The notes: generated by a model from the sequence alone, not told the origin. Shown: positions 25,166 through 38,500, counted from the stretch's first letter. The stretch is 64,000 nucleotides of DNA from Strigops habroptila (GCF_004027225.2 NC_046358.1:1833180-1897179); one strand, 5' to 3'. Program-made: numbers and translations.

Positions 25166-26452
25166 CCATTCCCAGCTCCTTCCCAGCACTCAGAGAGGAC
25201 CCAGGAAGAGCAGCAGATGCTGCTTAAACACTGCAAATCCCTGTTCAGGCAGTTAAACATTCCCAAACATCCCGGCGGAGGCAGCATGTACTCAGCCTCT
25301 TTGGGAATTCCGGCACCTGTGCCATGGAACAGATCCTGCACCATCCACATGGGAATAACAGGCTCGGTCAACCATGCGGGGCCAGGAGGTGCCGGGAGCG
25401 GGTTCATCCTCAGGCTGCTCCCTGCTGCATTGGGAATTGCTTCCCTGTGCTGGAGCTCACTGGTTGCCCATCTGGTGCTCTCCACACCGGCTGAGCCCCT
25501 GGATGAGGGAGCACACGATGTATTCCAAAGGGATCCAGAGCTGGACATCTGCTGCCAGCCTCGGGGACCACGGAGGCAGGAGGGGACGGTGCCAGGCAGT
25601 GGTGTGTGCTGCTGGAACCCGCAGGATGCTGGAGGCATGCAGGGTGTTAACAGCCACAGCATCTGCCAGCGCAGGCATGGATGCTGGCATGGCATTGGAG
25701 CTGCTGTCAGCATTCCATACCCAAACCCTCCTGTTCCCAGTGTGGCTTTGGATGAGGGCTTTGGGAAGCAGGTGCAGAGCAGAACCAGCCTGTATTAGGG
25801 ACCCCCCTCCAATATCCCATGTGCAGGACATAAATCATCCTCCTCCACAAAATCAGGTGCCAGAGGCTCTAGTGGTGGTGTCAGGGAAGAATCAGATGGA
25901 TCAGGGATGCTCTCCTGCTCTCTGCTGCTGTTACCCATGTGAAGGGATGGGGTGAAGCCTCTGTCCCCTGCTAGGTTGGGGAACAGCCAAGGATGAAGAG
26001 CAGTGGTCCAGGGGATGGCAGGGAGATGGAGACCTTGGAGGGCTGTGGGACACTGGTACAACAACATGGGGTCTGTCACAGGGAGGACAAAGTGTCCATC
26101 CCAGGCCAGGTCCGAAGGACTGATGGATGCTTGGGGTCCCAGGGGGATGAGTGAGACTCAAGGTGCTGCAAGGGCTTCCGTGGGTCCTTGGCTGACCTGG
26201 TTCCACTGGCTGCTTGCCTGGACACTGTCCCCATGGCCCCACAGGGTCCCATGGCTGGGACAAGAGGTTGTTCACACTCCCTGAAGTCCTGTATCCCCTG
26301 CATCGCTCTGAGTGTGGTCATTACCATTAATAAATGCTGAACAATCCCACCCCAGGGCTGCTGGCATCTCCTTGGCCCCTGGGCAGAGGGATCCCTCTGG
26401 CTGATGCCTGTGGTGGCATCTTCAGGTGCTTGGAAAGGGGCCAGGTCTTAAT

Positions 26453-27155
26453 CACAGAATCCCAGAATCCCAGACTGGTTTGTGTTGGAACGGAGCTTAA
26501 AGCTCATCCAGCTCCAACCCCCTGCCACGGGCAGGGACACCTTCCACTAGAGCAGGTTGCTCCAAGCCCCTGTGTCCAACCTGGCCTTGAACACTGCCAG
26601 GGATGGGGCAGCCACAGCTTCTCTGGGCACCCTGTGCCAGCGCCTCAGCACCCTCACAGGGAAGAGCTTCTGCCTCAGAGCTCATCTCAGTCTCCCCTCT
26701 GGCAGGTTAAAGCCATTCCCCTCGTCCTGTCCCTACAGGCCCTTGTCCAAAGCCCCTCTCCAGGTTTCCTGGAGCCCCTTTAGGCACTGGAGCTGCTCTA
26801 AGGTCTCCCCTTCAGGAGCCTTCTCTTCTCCAGGCTGCCCCAGCCCAGCTCTCTCAGCCTGGCTCCAGAGCAGAGCTGCTCCAGCCCTCGCAGCAGCTCC
26901 ATGGCCTCGCTCCAGCAGCTCCACGTCCCTCTTGTGCTGTTGCCCCAGAGCTGGATCAGGACTGCAAGGGGGGTCTCCCCACAGCGCAGCAAAGGGGGAG
27001 AATCCCCTCCCTGACCTGCTGCTCACGCTCTGGGGGTGCAGCCCAGCACACGGGGGGGTTCTGCGCTCAAGCACACACTGAAGCCGGGTCATGGGGAGCT
27101 TCTCCTCACCCAACACCCCCGAGTCCTTCTCCTTGGGGCTGCTTTCACATTGAGA
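26453..27155 (-). mobile_element. CR1 LINE, longest copy in the window
   Basis: It starts with a doubled CAGAATCCCAGAATCCCAG tail. It extends past the usual truncation points through GACCTGCTGCTCACGCTC to CACCCCCGAGTCCTTCTCC, a block that I recognise from upstream CR1 sequence. At about 700 bases it reaches furthest toward the coding region, but no intact ORF is seen. Confidence 0.88.
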
Positions 27156-27935
27156 GCAGCCCATTTGTCTTAATGTGAGCACCGTGGCCCTGGCGTGACC
27201 TCCCGGCTGGGAGGTGCAGAGCTGCTCCTGTATCTCCATCACCCATTACACTGAAGGAAGCTGTTAGAGGGGTTTGGCACAACCTGTCCTCACTAACCCC
27301 ATGTTGCTCCCTGGCTATTAAAAACCTTTCTCCTAAGAGCCTACATTAGTGAGCACACTCCTGCACTGTTCCCTGCCAGGATGGGATGGCAAGCTCAGCT
27401 CTCGCTTTTGCTCTTCCCGTAGCTGGGACAGTGGTCCCTCCCCTTCCCCGTTCCCTTCTCCTCCCTGGCCCTGGCTTTCTGGATCCATCCTGGGTAGATG
27501 CCGGAGGATTTTCCTGCTGGATCTGCTCCAGCTCTTGCAGGGGCACGAACTCTCCTGGACTTTGCTCCTACACCTGCAGTGGAGCAGAGATGTTTGGATT
27601 AGAGGCGGATGTGGCAGCACGCAGCCATGCGTGACCACCCTGCCCTGTGCCGTCACCTTTCCACCCTCCTCCGCATCATTTCTCACATGCTTCCTCCACC
27701 ACATCCCTGCTTTCCCTGAGCCCTTATGAGCCTTCCTTTTGGGATCTGCCAACCTCATCCCTCCCCTGTGGCTCTGGTCTTTCAGGACGGGGTCTTCTCT
27801 GGAGCTCTAATTCCTCCAGGCTCCTTCTGCCCCACTACTGCTGCCTTGAGGGGAGGTATCTTCCATGCCAGGGCAAAACAAGGGTTCGTGGGTGGAATAT
27901 CTCATGAGGCTTTGGAAAGAGATCTCACCCCAGAG

Positions 27936-28312
27936 TTCAGCCCGGAGAAGAGAAGGCTCCTGAAGGGGAGACCTTAGAGCAGCTCCAGTGCCTAAAGGGG
28001 CTCCAGGAAACCTGGAGAGGGGCTTTGGACAAGGGATGGAGGGACAGGACAAGGGGAATGGCTTTAACCTGCCAGAGGGGAGATTGAGATGAGCTCTGAG
28101 GCAGAAGCTCTTCCCTGTGAGGGTGCTGAGGCGCTGGCACAGGGTGCCCAGAGAAGCTGTGGCTGCCCCATCCCTGGCAGTGTTCAAGGTCAGGTTGGAC
28201 ACAGGGGCTTGGAGCAACCTGCTCTAGTGGAAGGTGTCCCTGCCCGTGGCAGGGGTTGGAACTAGATGAGCTTTAAGCTCCCTTCCAGCACAAACCATTC
28301 TATGATTCCGTG
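27936..28312 (+). mobile_element. CR1 LINE, 5'-truncated
   Basis: The copy runs from GAGAAGAGAAGGCTCCTG to CCATTCTATGATTCCGTGA. The 5' break is at about 27936. Confidence 0.9.
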
Positions 28313-30644
28313 AGGGAGAGGCAGCAAGTCCATGGTGGTTGCACAGGGATTCCTGGACACGGGATAGAGCCAGAAAGCTGCTGCTAGTCATGGTGCTGAG
28401 TGTAACAGCAGTTTCTCTCTCCATCCCCTTGTATATCCCTGCCTGACCTTCAAGCAGATCTTTCCTTTTCCATTTCAATCCAACTTTTCCATCAGAGGCG
28501 CCATTCCCACATGACCTCGCTCCTGCCCTTGCATCCCTGCCATCCCACATCACCCCCAGCCATCCCCACGGCCCCCATCCATCAGCAGCTGCAGTCATAG
28601 GGCTGATTTATCCCTAATTGTACAGTTGCTCAGCAGAACCTCGCTGCAACGTCCTTTAGGAACCCCTGATGAGACTAATAGCATGACTAATAGAGGTCAC
28701 TGCTCGTGATGGAGCCGGGTACCGCAAATGATACAAGCATCAGGACACGGAGAGCTTTTGTTTCGGATGCAGGGCGAGCTCTCAGGCCCACGTTGGCATC
28801 TCAGGAGCACTTTAGGAAGGGCAGTGGTTGCAGAGCAGCCCCAGCCAGCCTGCCCAAGGGCAGCATCTTCTTCCAGCACTGCCTTTCCCAGGCATCGACC
28901 GCCAACGCCTTCCAGCGCTCATGAAATAAAGATGACCCAAGGCCAGAGCTGAAGGGCTCTGAAAGCAATGGGAGGGAGGATGGGGTTTCAGCAGGCTTTG
29001 GATGGGGGATAAAGGGAAGAACAGGGCCTGATGCTGCTGCAAACTGCTCCCAGTGTCTCTGCCCTGCAAGCTTGTCTCCTGGAAGTGCCTGGCAGGCAGA
29101 GCAGCGTCACCACTGACACCCCCATGGTGCTGCACTGCCACCATTCCCAGCTCCCTGGGGCCAGCATCCCAAACACTGGGAGCACATCCCTATCCCAAAC
29201 ACTTTGCGGGGGTCCCAGCAGGTTCCAGCACTCCCGGTCAGCACCCAAAGGCACAGTGGCCATCCCTGGGGAGTCTGGGCGTGAGCACGGTGCCCAGTGC
29301 TGCCGGGCAGCGGGGACCTGCTGAGTCAGGGCAGCGGGGCTGGAGCAGGCACTTCTTCATCGATCGAAACCTGATTCCAAAGCCAGGGATTAGAAGATGC
29401 AAACCTTCCTCAGGGAATGGCTGCTGATGGCCGCCGCATTGCTCCTTGTGTCCCAGGCCCTCGGTGGATGCTGGCATCAGCCAGGATCTTACAGCAGTCT
29501 GGATACAAGGATGAGAGGTGATGGGTGACCACACGTCCTTCATTTTAGGCTGAGTGCTCCAGCAGTTGTCTATCCCTTTATTTAATGGCATGTCAAATGA
29601 GAGGAGACACTGCCCAGTGTAAGCAGGGTACAGGGAGGAGGGGAAATGGTGCATCTATAGTGAAGGACCCTGGCACAGCCCTGCTTTTGGCTCTGTGCTG
29701 CTAGACAGGGCAAGCATCAATTCAAGGCGGCTGATCTAAACCACCCACCTCCTCTATATGGTTTTGGAGGGCAGGACCTGGCCCAAAAACCCACTGCAGC
29801 AGCTCCTGGAGCATCACTGCATCTATAGGGTCTCCCTGCATCCCATGGCTCAGAGTGAATGGGGAGGAACCAGCCCACAGTGCAGCCTCAGCACCCATCT
29901 CACCTGCAGAGCAGCTGCTCCCGGTGCCACGGGCAAAGTCCGAGCTGTGACCTTCAGCCTCCATCTGCTGCCTTTCCCTGCCTTTGTCTGTGCTGCAAAC
30001 CCATCCTGGTGATGCCAATGGGCTGAGAACCCTCCTCCCTGCACCAGCAGCAGCCAGGCTGGCCATCCCCGTGGTGTCAAGCATCATCCCGGCTCCCTAC
30101 ATCACCACACTGGGGTGCTGGTATAGCCCTACATAATCAGATACCCCAATATAAGGCACGGGAAAACCTCGTGTTTCAATCCCCCCTATCCTGTTTCTCC
30201 CTGTTTTGTTAACACCAGGGAAAGCAGGAATCTCCAGGAGAGAGGAGAGCTTAGCCAGAAGTGTTTCTAGCCAGAATTGCTCCCAAAGGGACAAGAAGTG
30301 TTGGATAGCTGGGAAAAATGAGGTATTAAACACCTCAAATGAGACCACATGGCAACAAGGAGTGGTAATGGGGTGACAGGAGGAGGGGGCAGATGTGACA
30401 GCCCTCAGGCAGCACATGGCAGCACCTCCCCAACACAGGGACTGGCAGCAGCCGGCACAGAAGGATGCTCAGGATAAGGCCAGAAGGGATATCAGCAGGG
30501 ATTTAGGGGCCTAAGGGGCTTTGGGGCAGGGATATTGGGGGCAGTCTGGGGTGGGAAGCTGGAGAGGGGCTCAGGGTCTGTGAGGCTGCAGGGAATGGTA
30601 CCATGGACACCCCGGCTTGTGTGTCTCCAGCCATGCAACCACCT

Positions 30645-31165
30645 GCCTGCAGTCCTGATCCAGCTCTGGGGCAGCAGCACAAGAGGGACGTGGAGCTGCT
30701 GGAGCGAGGCCAGAGGAGGCCTCGGAGCTGCTGCGAGGGCTGGAGCAGCTCTGCTCTGGAGCCAGGCTGAGAGAGCTGGGCTGGGGCAGCCTGGAGAAGA
30801 GAAGGCTCCTGAAGGGGACACCTTAGAGCAGCTCCAGTGCCTAAAGGGGCTCCAGGAAACCTGGAGAGGGGCTTTGGACAAGGGCCTGTAGGGACAGGCC
30901 AAGGGGAATGGCTTTAACCTGCCAGAGGGGAGATTGAGATGAGCTCTGAGGCAGAAGCTCTTCCCTGTGAGGGTGCTGAGGCGCTGGCACAGGGTGCCCA
31001 GAGAAGCTGTGGCTGCCCCATCCCTGGCAGTGTTCAAGGCCAGGTTGGACACAGGGGCTTGGAGCAACCTGCTCTAGCAGAAGGTGCCCCTGCCCGTGGC
31101 AGGGGGTTGGAACTGGATGAGCTTTAAGCTCCCTTCACCCCAAACCACTCTGTGAATCTATGAAA
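30645..31165 (+). mobile_element. CR1 LINE, 5'-truncated, long copy
   Basis: The copy begins near GTCCTGATCCAGCTCTGGGG and ends CCACTCTGTGAATCTATGAAA. Confidence 0.9.
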
Positions 31166-32324
31166 TCTCCCTCCAAGCCCCGAGCAAACAGCACTGAGCA
31201 GCTGCTCTGTACTAACAGCACACGACGGATGCCCTCTTTGTAATTAAAACACACACCAAGGGATTCACTCACCACTGGGCCCGTTATCCACACGTAGCCT
31301 CCCACTATGGCTTGTCACTGAGGGGGACACTGGTCCTGGGATAAGATAAGTGGGTCTGCTGTGGTCCCTATGGATGGGTTTCCAGTTGCCTTCCCACAGC
31401 CCATGTGCAAGGGGCCTTACTCACACACAGACTCTCAAGCTGGTCAATCAATCAGCATCATTTACACACTGCAATAATTCACCGAAGGGATGAGCATCCT
31501 CTTGGAGCAACTCCACAGCTCATGTGAGTTCAGCAGCCGCTGCTCCCACTTCCACCCATCCAGAGGACCAGGATGAGCAGAGAGAAGGAAGAAGGAGTGA
31601 TGGGAGATCCCTATTGCTGCTGCTGCTTCATTAACATCTTTATTAGCTGGAACAAGCACTGGGTCACAGCCTGCTCTTGTTCGAGTTGTGAAGGAGTTTG
31701 CTTTCTAACCCCCTGTAATTACTGCTGTTAGTCTTTGGGAAAATTCACCATTTGAGATGAAATTTCCCCGGGCTTGGCCTCAGCCCCAAGATTAATTTGT
31801 ATAAAAGGTTTGTGTGAGAAGGGAAGAAAAGCTTCTCCCGTTTCGTGGGAAGGGAGAATAAGAAATACCCATTTTCTCCCCATCCACAAAAGCAAAGAGA
31901 AAAGAAAGGAGCATAATGACTCTTTTCTGAGCAGCGGGGAAGCCAAAGTGGCTGAGAACTGAACACTGCAATTTGGCAGCAGAACCTGCCCTTGCCCAGG
32001 AGCCCTGTGGTAGAACTGCCACAGGGAGAAATGTGGGTTGAAGTAGTGGAGCTCTGGTTATGTAGGAGATATGGCTCGGGACTGGGGAGCTCCCTGTGCC
32101 CGGTGCTGCAGGAAGGAGCCAGGAAGGATGCTCAGGGCTGGAGCTGTGGTTTCCTCAGCGAGGTTGGGAGCCAGTGTTGGAAAATGGAGCCATGCACTGA
32201 GCCAAGCCTGGGGGGACACCCACAGTCCCCATGGTGCTGGCCCAGTATAGCCCAGCACCATGATGGAGACGTGGGAGCATCTCCCTGCCCTGTGGCCAGG
32301 ATGGAGGGGGTCATGCTGGGCTGG

Positions 32325-32790
32325 GCTTGGGGTGCCCAGGGCTTTGGGGTACCCAGAGGGTTGGGATGGTAGATGCCGCAGTTACCCAGGGGTTCAGGAT
32401 ACCCAGAGATTTGGGATCAAAGGGGCTTCAGTTACCCAGAGGGTTGGGATGGCAGGACTCCAGTTGCCCAGGGATTTGGGATACCCAGAGGGTTGGGATG
32501 GCAGGAGCTGCAGTTATTAAGGAGTTCAGGATACCCAGGGCTTTGGGATGGCAAGGGCTGAGGTTGCCCAGGGGTTTGGGATACCCACAGGGTTGGGAAT
32601 AGCAGGAGCTGCAGTTACCCAGGGTTGCAGGGTACCCAGGGCTTTGGGATGGCAAGGGCTGAGCTGCCCAGGCATTTGGGATACCCAGAGGGTTAGAATG
32701 CCTGGGGCTTAGGTTGCCCAAGGGTTTGGGATGGCAAATTGCCTTGGGATGGCAAAGAGCTTAGTTGCCCAGAGGTTTTAAGGGTAGGGG
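32325..32790. repeat. Minisatellite of TTTGGGATACCCAGAGGG type
   Basis: Degenerate subunits of about 25 bases combine GGTTTGGGATACCCAG with GGGTTGGGATGGCAGG and GCTGCAGTTGCCCAG. Spacing is irregular at 49 to 83 bases between like units. Confidence 0.88.
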
Positions 32791-34924
32791 TTTGGCTGTG
32801 CAGGGGTTTGCAGGGTCATGTGCTGGAAGAACAGTAGGACAGGACTGGGGGCAGCTCATATCTCCACCATAAGGAGACAAGGAGCAATGGGTGACAGCAT
32901 GGCAAGTGTGAATCGGGGCTCATCTCCTGTACACCCACCCCACCAACCTCGGCTGAGCTGAGGCCAACACTTGCTCCCTCCACAGTGGCCTGGCAAGGCC
33001 AGGAAGAGCATCCCTGAGTGCCGGTCCCATGGCAGGAGCCCGTCTGGTGTCAGAGGCTCACGTGTGGCACTCGTTGAGGCACCGGAGCCGGCTCTGCCGT
33101 GAGTCAGCAGCGATTCACACCCACTTGGCCCCCGGTGGAAGCGAGCGGCTGTGTGGGAGCGGGAGGTTACGGTGCTGCTGCTGCCGGGATGCCTGAGCGT
33201 GCGGGGACCAGGAGCTTGGAGCTCGCTGAAGAGTGTGTGGGAAGCAAGTGGAGAGAAGCAGAGTGAAAGCAAGGGTTTGTGCCAAGGGTTTAATGAGAAG
33301 GTTCCCACCAACGGGGCGGGGGGAAGAATAGGGAAAATCAAAGTAAAGCTCTGCCAGCCCTGGAGAAGAGAAGGGCAGAAGGATGCTGCCTCCACCCCAG
33401 CCCATCCGCAGCCTTTTGGTGCTGGGAGCAGGCTGGTGGCTGGTCCCACTTGCTGGAAGAGCTTCTCCCGGGTGGATGTGCAGAAGTTTGCCTGGCACAT
33501 GGCTCCCCAGCGAGCCACATCGGCTGCCAGCACCCGCTTTCCTGGCACCAGCCCCAAGATGGGTAGTGGCTGGCCCAGCTCCGAGGGGCTGGGAGAAGTC
33601 CCCGGTCCCCCGTGGTGGGTGACGTGCCAGAACAGGATACGAGGAGCCCGCAGAGTGAGTCAGGCGCACGAGACTGGGTCCTTATCACCCACGCGGCCTC
33701 GCTGCAACAGGGAGCAGCCAGTGCTGGCACCCCACTGCCAGGGAAGCCCATGGTGCTGGGGTCAGGCTCCCCTCCAGCTCAGCCCCATCCCTAAAACCAT
33801 TCCCTGATGGTTCAGGTTTGCATCTGCAGGCTCCTCTGTATTAAACATTATTATAAGGAGATATTTCCTGCTTAGTTCCCTGCTCAAAACCCAGGCTAGA
33901 AGCATGGAAAGTCAAGGTTTAGCCCCAAGAGCCACCATGGTGGTGGTTTTCTGGCTCTTCCCAGCCCAGTACCACTCCAGAGAGCTTCCACCTGATCCCC
34001 TCCACCCTGCAAGGCCATTCTGGACTCTGCTCCTCGAGGTTCCCACCATGAACCATCCAGCCCCATTGCCCTGTGCTGGGGTGAGTCCCTAATACCCCCA
34101 CCCCAGCAGAAGGGGGAAAATAGGTGCATCCCTCATGCAATCCTCACCCACCATCATCCTCCCCTACCCCACTGCATCCCTCCAGGGGCTCCTCCTGCAT
34201 CAGGTCTTGGGGTCTCCCTTGCACCCCAGGGACACCCAGGCCAGCACGGCTGGAGGTGGAGGTGGAGGTGCACACCCTTGAGCAGCTCTCAGTTTTGTTT
34301 GCATCTCTAACAACAGACGTTAAACAAGCAATAAACGCCCGGGCACATATTGCCTTTGTGTGCTGGGAGGGGTAGATAACGGGAGCGCACCCGCTCCAGA
34401 ATTCCACGCCGGGTTTTCCGCCGCCCGCAGCGCCCGCCGCGCCTGCAGTGCCCCAGCAGCGGCCGCCGCGCCCCGGCACCGGGAAAACCCGGCCTGGAGT
34501 ACAGCGGAGCGGGGCAACGGAGAACCCGCGGGGGTGGCTCGGGACGCGGTGGCAGCGGGGGGGGACATGGGACACTCTGCCTGGGCCTCCCTGGGAATGC
34601 CACCGTGTGCGTGCACACTCTTGTGCAACGCTCCGTGCTGCCATGTGCGTGGTCAAGCCCGCATGTGTTCGTTGCCATACGTGTGCGCGGGTGCGGGCGT
34701 GTGTGTCCATGTGCGCGTGTGTGGCACCCATCTGTGCTCACGGGTGCGTGTGTACGGGACTGCGGGTGTGCCCCCGCGCGTGGCACCCCGCGCGTGTCAC
34801 CCTCTTCGTGGCCGTGCGGGGCTCCGCGGGTGCGTGTCCCCACTCCGTGACCGGGCCGGTGGCCACGCGTGGGGCCATACCGGGGCCGTGTCCCCCCTTC
34901 TCCGTGCGCAGTACCGACGCCCCC

Positions 34925-35200
34925 CTCCCTGCATCCATCCATCCATCCATCCATCCATCCATTCATCCATCCATCCACCCATCCGTCCATCCCTACACAC
35001 CCCCCTCCATCCATCCATCCATCCATCTCTCTCTCCTTTCCTCCACTCTCCATCTCTCCATCCCTCCATTCCTCTTCCATCCATCCCTCCATCTCTCCCT
35101 ATCCCTCCCTCCCTCCACCCCTCCCTCCCTCCATCCCCTCATTCCCCCATCCATCCCTCCCTCCCTCCCTCCCTCCATCCCTCCATCCCTCCCCGGCGGC
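34925..35200. repeat. CCAT/CCCT simple repeats in the SYT7 promoter island
   Basis: CATC and CCAT runs at 34932-34990 and 35007-35028 grade into CTCCCTCC and CCATCCCT runs to about 35195. The tract is nearly pure pyrimidine plus A on the + strand. Confidence 0.95.
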
Positions 35201-35253
35201 TGCAGTTTCCTCTCCCGCCAGCAGCGAGCAGCAAGTGGATGCGCGATCGGGGC

Positions 35254-35313
35254 GCACACACACACACACACACCCGCACACACACGCACAGCCCGCAGGC
35301 AGGCAGGCAGGCA
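35254..35313. repeat. CA and CAGG repeats, probable SYT7 5' UTR
   Basis: A CA run of about 20 bases is followed by CCGCACACACACGCACA and then CAGGCAGGCAGGCAG. It ends 200 bases before the start codon. Confidence 0.85.
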
Positions 35314-35512
35314 GCGGGCGGGCAGCACGGGCTTCGCGGGGCTACCGGGCCCCCCCCGCCGCATGCGGGTCCCCGCCGCCCCGCCGCCGCCTCCCGCGGC
35401 CCCCGCGCCCGCCCCGCTGCCGCCGCCCGCCGCCGCCGTCTGATGAGCCGCGGCCCCGCCGAACCGGGCAGCCGCCGCCCCGCCGCCCCGCCGCGCCCCG
35501 CCGCCCGCCGCC

Positions 35513-35543
35513 ATGTACCTGCACCCGGAGGCTGCACCCTCAG
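35513..35543 (+). CDS. SYT7: SYT7 coding exon 1 (start codon)
   Basis: This exon encodes [10 protein letters not shown] plus the first base of Gly11. The donor is CAG/GTGAGC at 35543/35544 and the exon leaves in phase 1. It resembles the mammalian start (MYRDPEAAS) in length and pattern, which supports the choice of ATG. The short N terminus before the membrane anchor is lumenal or extracellular and has no signal peptide, as expected for a synaptotagmin. The 5' UTR and transcription start cannot be placed from sequence alone. Confidence 0.93.
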
Positions 35544-38500
35544 GTGAGCCCGTCGTGCGCAGCGCCGAGCACCGCGGAACGGGAAAAGGGGATGGGGACA
35601 CACATACACACACCGGGGCTCGCCTCCCGCTGCCCCTTTTGGCCGGCCCCGCCGCTGGGACCGGTCCTCGCTGCCCGGCTGCCCCCTCGCCTTCCGGGCT
35701 GCGGCTCTACCGGAGTGACCGGTCGGGAGTTACGGTAGTTTAGGGACAAAGTCGCTGTCGAATGAATCACCGCCCTGCAGAGCCGATGGAGAGCCGGTGG
35801 CACCGGCCACCCCCCACACACACCCCGGTGACACCCCCCCACCGGGGTCACCCCCTCCCCTGGACCAGCTGCCCCCTTTACAGGGGAGCCCCCGGCCCTG
35901 GGGCAAGCCCCGGGTGAGCCCCCGGGGTGAGCCCCCAGCACCCGGACAAGCATCCAGTGGTCACCCCACTCCTCCTCATTCACCCCCTCCATCGTTGTGG
36001 GGGTCCCCCAGCCCCATCCCGCTGCATCTCCTCTGCTTGCCGGGGTGGGCAACTGGGGAAGGGGCTTTGGCCAGTGCGGTTTTGCTGAGCTCATGCTCCG
36101 AAGGCATCAGTCGGCCTCGTACCGGGGAATCTGGGACGCTACCGGGAAGGTTTTGGGGGTGCCGGAGCTGGCGGCAGCCGGTGCAGAGGGGAAGGGGTGC
36201 TGCTACCGGTGCGGTGCGGCTCACCGGGGCCTGGCAGCCCTCACCTGCGGTGTCCCGGGGCCCGAGGAGCAGAAGGACACGGTGTCCTGCGGTGGCGTGG
36301 GGACGTGCCGGCGCGGACGCGGGCAAGCACGGATGCGGGGAGAGCTGCTGGAGCAAGCTGCAGGTGCTCGGCAGAGCCAGGCCTGCGGGAGACAACACGT
36401 TTGGGCAGCGTTGGGGACAGCCACACGTTGTCACCCGTGGCTGGTAACAGTGTCAGCGCTGCCCCGGACCTGGCAGCTCCACACAAGCTGCCTTCGAGGG
36501 GAAGTTTCCTTCTGCCCACAGGCTGAGCATCCCTTCCCGTCGCAGCTCGGTCCTGGGATACTCCATCCCTGTGACCCCGCAGGGATGCCCGGTGAGCCGG
36601 GCACAGCTTGGCCCAAGGTCACCAGGAGGGTTGGTGGCACAGTGGGGACACCAGCTTGCCCCCACCAGCAGCAGCGTGGCAGAGCTGCCCTTTCCTCCCA
36701 GTGCTGAGGTTTGCACTGGTGTTATTCCCCCTCCAAACTTATCTGCCCCCTTGTCCCTGCCCGATGTCCCCTTGGTGTTCGGTGGCCAACAACGGCTGCT
36801 TGTGCTGCTGCTGGCTCTAAGGTTAAAAGGCAGAGCCTGAGCTGCTGGGGCTTTTCGGGGTGCAGACCCCCTGTTCCCCATTCCCGATCCCCCCCATTCC
36901 TGGGTGCCGGGTCTCCCATCACGTGGGAGTTTTCCCACGTCACCGGCCGCGGCTGTGCCATGGTGCCTGCAGCCGTGGGGTGCTGTGGTGGGGCCCGGCT
37001 GGTGCTGGGACACCATCTGCTTCATTCCCTGTTTCCCTCCTTGCTCCTGCTTTTCCTCCCGTGCCGCTGCTCGGCCACAGTGCTGTGTGGGTGCCGGGTT
37101 TGGCTCCCAGTGATGGAGCTGGGGGGTGCTGGGGGCTCACCCCCCCACTGTGGCAAGAGCCACAGTGCAGCCTTGGGTGAAGCAATGCCTGTGCCCCCAG
37201 CCCAGCTCCTTCATCCAGAGGTGGCACTGGCCTCGTCCCCTTCTCTGTGCCACTGTGGCCCCGAGCACTGGCTGCTGCATGGGGGGAGAAGATGCCATAT
37301 GAGGAAATTTGGGACACTGATGCCATCTGCACTGGGCTTTGTGAAGGGGGTGCAGGGGGTTTGGTGGAACTCGGAGGTGATGCTGGGGGTGGCAGGTCCG
37401 GTTCTGGTGTGGGAGATTCCTTAAGCGAGCCTGGTGAGAGGTGTTGGGAATTGGGATGGAGCCGCCGTGCTTCCTAAAGGAGCTCCCTCCAGCTGGGGGC
37501 TGTGCTGCTGATGGGGCCATCATCCCATCATGGGCCGAGTGCAGAGCAGAGATTGGGTTTGAAGACAAAGGTGCCCTCTGTGCCACAGGGACAATGTCCC
37601 CCACGCCAGCTCCGGGGACACCGGGCATCACCCTCCTCCCTTCTTCAATGCAGGACACCCCCCCTCCATCCATGTCCCTCTCCATGGAGGTTGTTGCATC
37701 TTCTCAGCGCATCAAGAGAGGTTCTGGAGGGCCCTGGCTTCCCTCTGCCCCACATCCCCATGTCCCAGGCTCCATTCCTGCCGGAGCAGAGCCATGCTGC
37801 TGGCGGTAGTGAATCAATAACCAGGCTGCTGCCTGTTTTCCCCCCGCGCTGTCTCGGGGTGAGCGATGGAGAAGGCTCTGCCATGGGAGCACGTCCCCAG
37901 GGCTGGGACAGGAGCTGAGAGCTGGGTTTGAAATGAGCTGGAATGCCCTGAGGAGCGAGGCAGGGGGCCGGGATGTGCAGGGAGACGTTGGGAGCATGGG
38001 GGGAAGCGCGGCAGCAACGGAGGCAGACAAAGAGCCGAGGGCTGGGAGCCAGGCACCTGCTGCAGCCACACGTCCCAAACGGTGCAGACACAGCGCTGCT
38101 GGCTCCGGTTCCCACCCTTGGCACCCGCATCCTGCATGGGCTTGGGGTTCTCCTCCCTTCCAGCCTCTCTGCAGCACCTCAAGCCTGAGGGATGCTCCTG
38201 CCTGCATCCCAGAGCATCCCCACAGCCTCACCATGTCCCTTTGTACCCCAGTGCCCCCGTCCCCCCGTGGCAGCTCTGTCCTATCCTCAATGGCAGTGGG
38301 GTGTCCATGTAGATGCTGACCCCCCCTCTCGGGTGTCCTTCCCCTTCTCCCTCCTAGGAGTCCTGCCTGGTGTCCCCTCCCAACCCATTTATTGGGGGGG
38401 TGACCCACAAGCAGACGTGTGTCACGCATGGGGTGGCTTATGCACAACGCGTGTCCCATAGCCCCATGTATGACTTGGGGACTGCAGGGATAAGGATGGG

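Larger units (their letters stand above)
18830..34379. other. Intergenic DNA upstream of SYT7, repeat-rich
   Basis: Seven CR1 pieces, one ATCC microsatellite and three minisatellites account for a large part and are listed separately. The gaps (19.1-19.8, 20.7-21.2, 21.3-22.0, 23.5-24.3, 25.2-26.4, 27.2-27.9, 28.3-30.6, 31.2-32.3 and 32.8-34.4 kb) hold unique sequence in which I see no gene. AT-rich islands at 19.32-19.43 and 28.60-28.70 kb may be conserved regulatory elements. Confidence 0.5.
34380..35760 (+). promoter_or_regulatory. SYT7: CpG island and probable promoter/5' UTR of SYT7
   Basis: CpG is dense at about 34380-34560, 34740-34900 and 35200-35720, and the SYT7 start codon lies inside the last block. 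The island is interrupted by CCAT/CCCT repeats at 34930-35200. A CA run at about 35254-35285 and a CAGG run at 35296-35313 follow, and at least the latter two may be in the 5' UTR. No clear TATA box is placed to fix a start site, as is usual for CpG-island promoters. The assignment rests on position and composition. Confidence 0.75.

Noticed and set aside
34360..35547. 395-codon frame across the SYT7 promoter
   Set aside because: It is a reading of CpG-rich and CCAT/CCCT repeats with no domain, and it overlaps exon 1 in a different frame.
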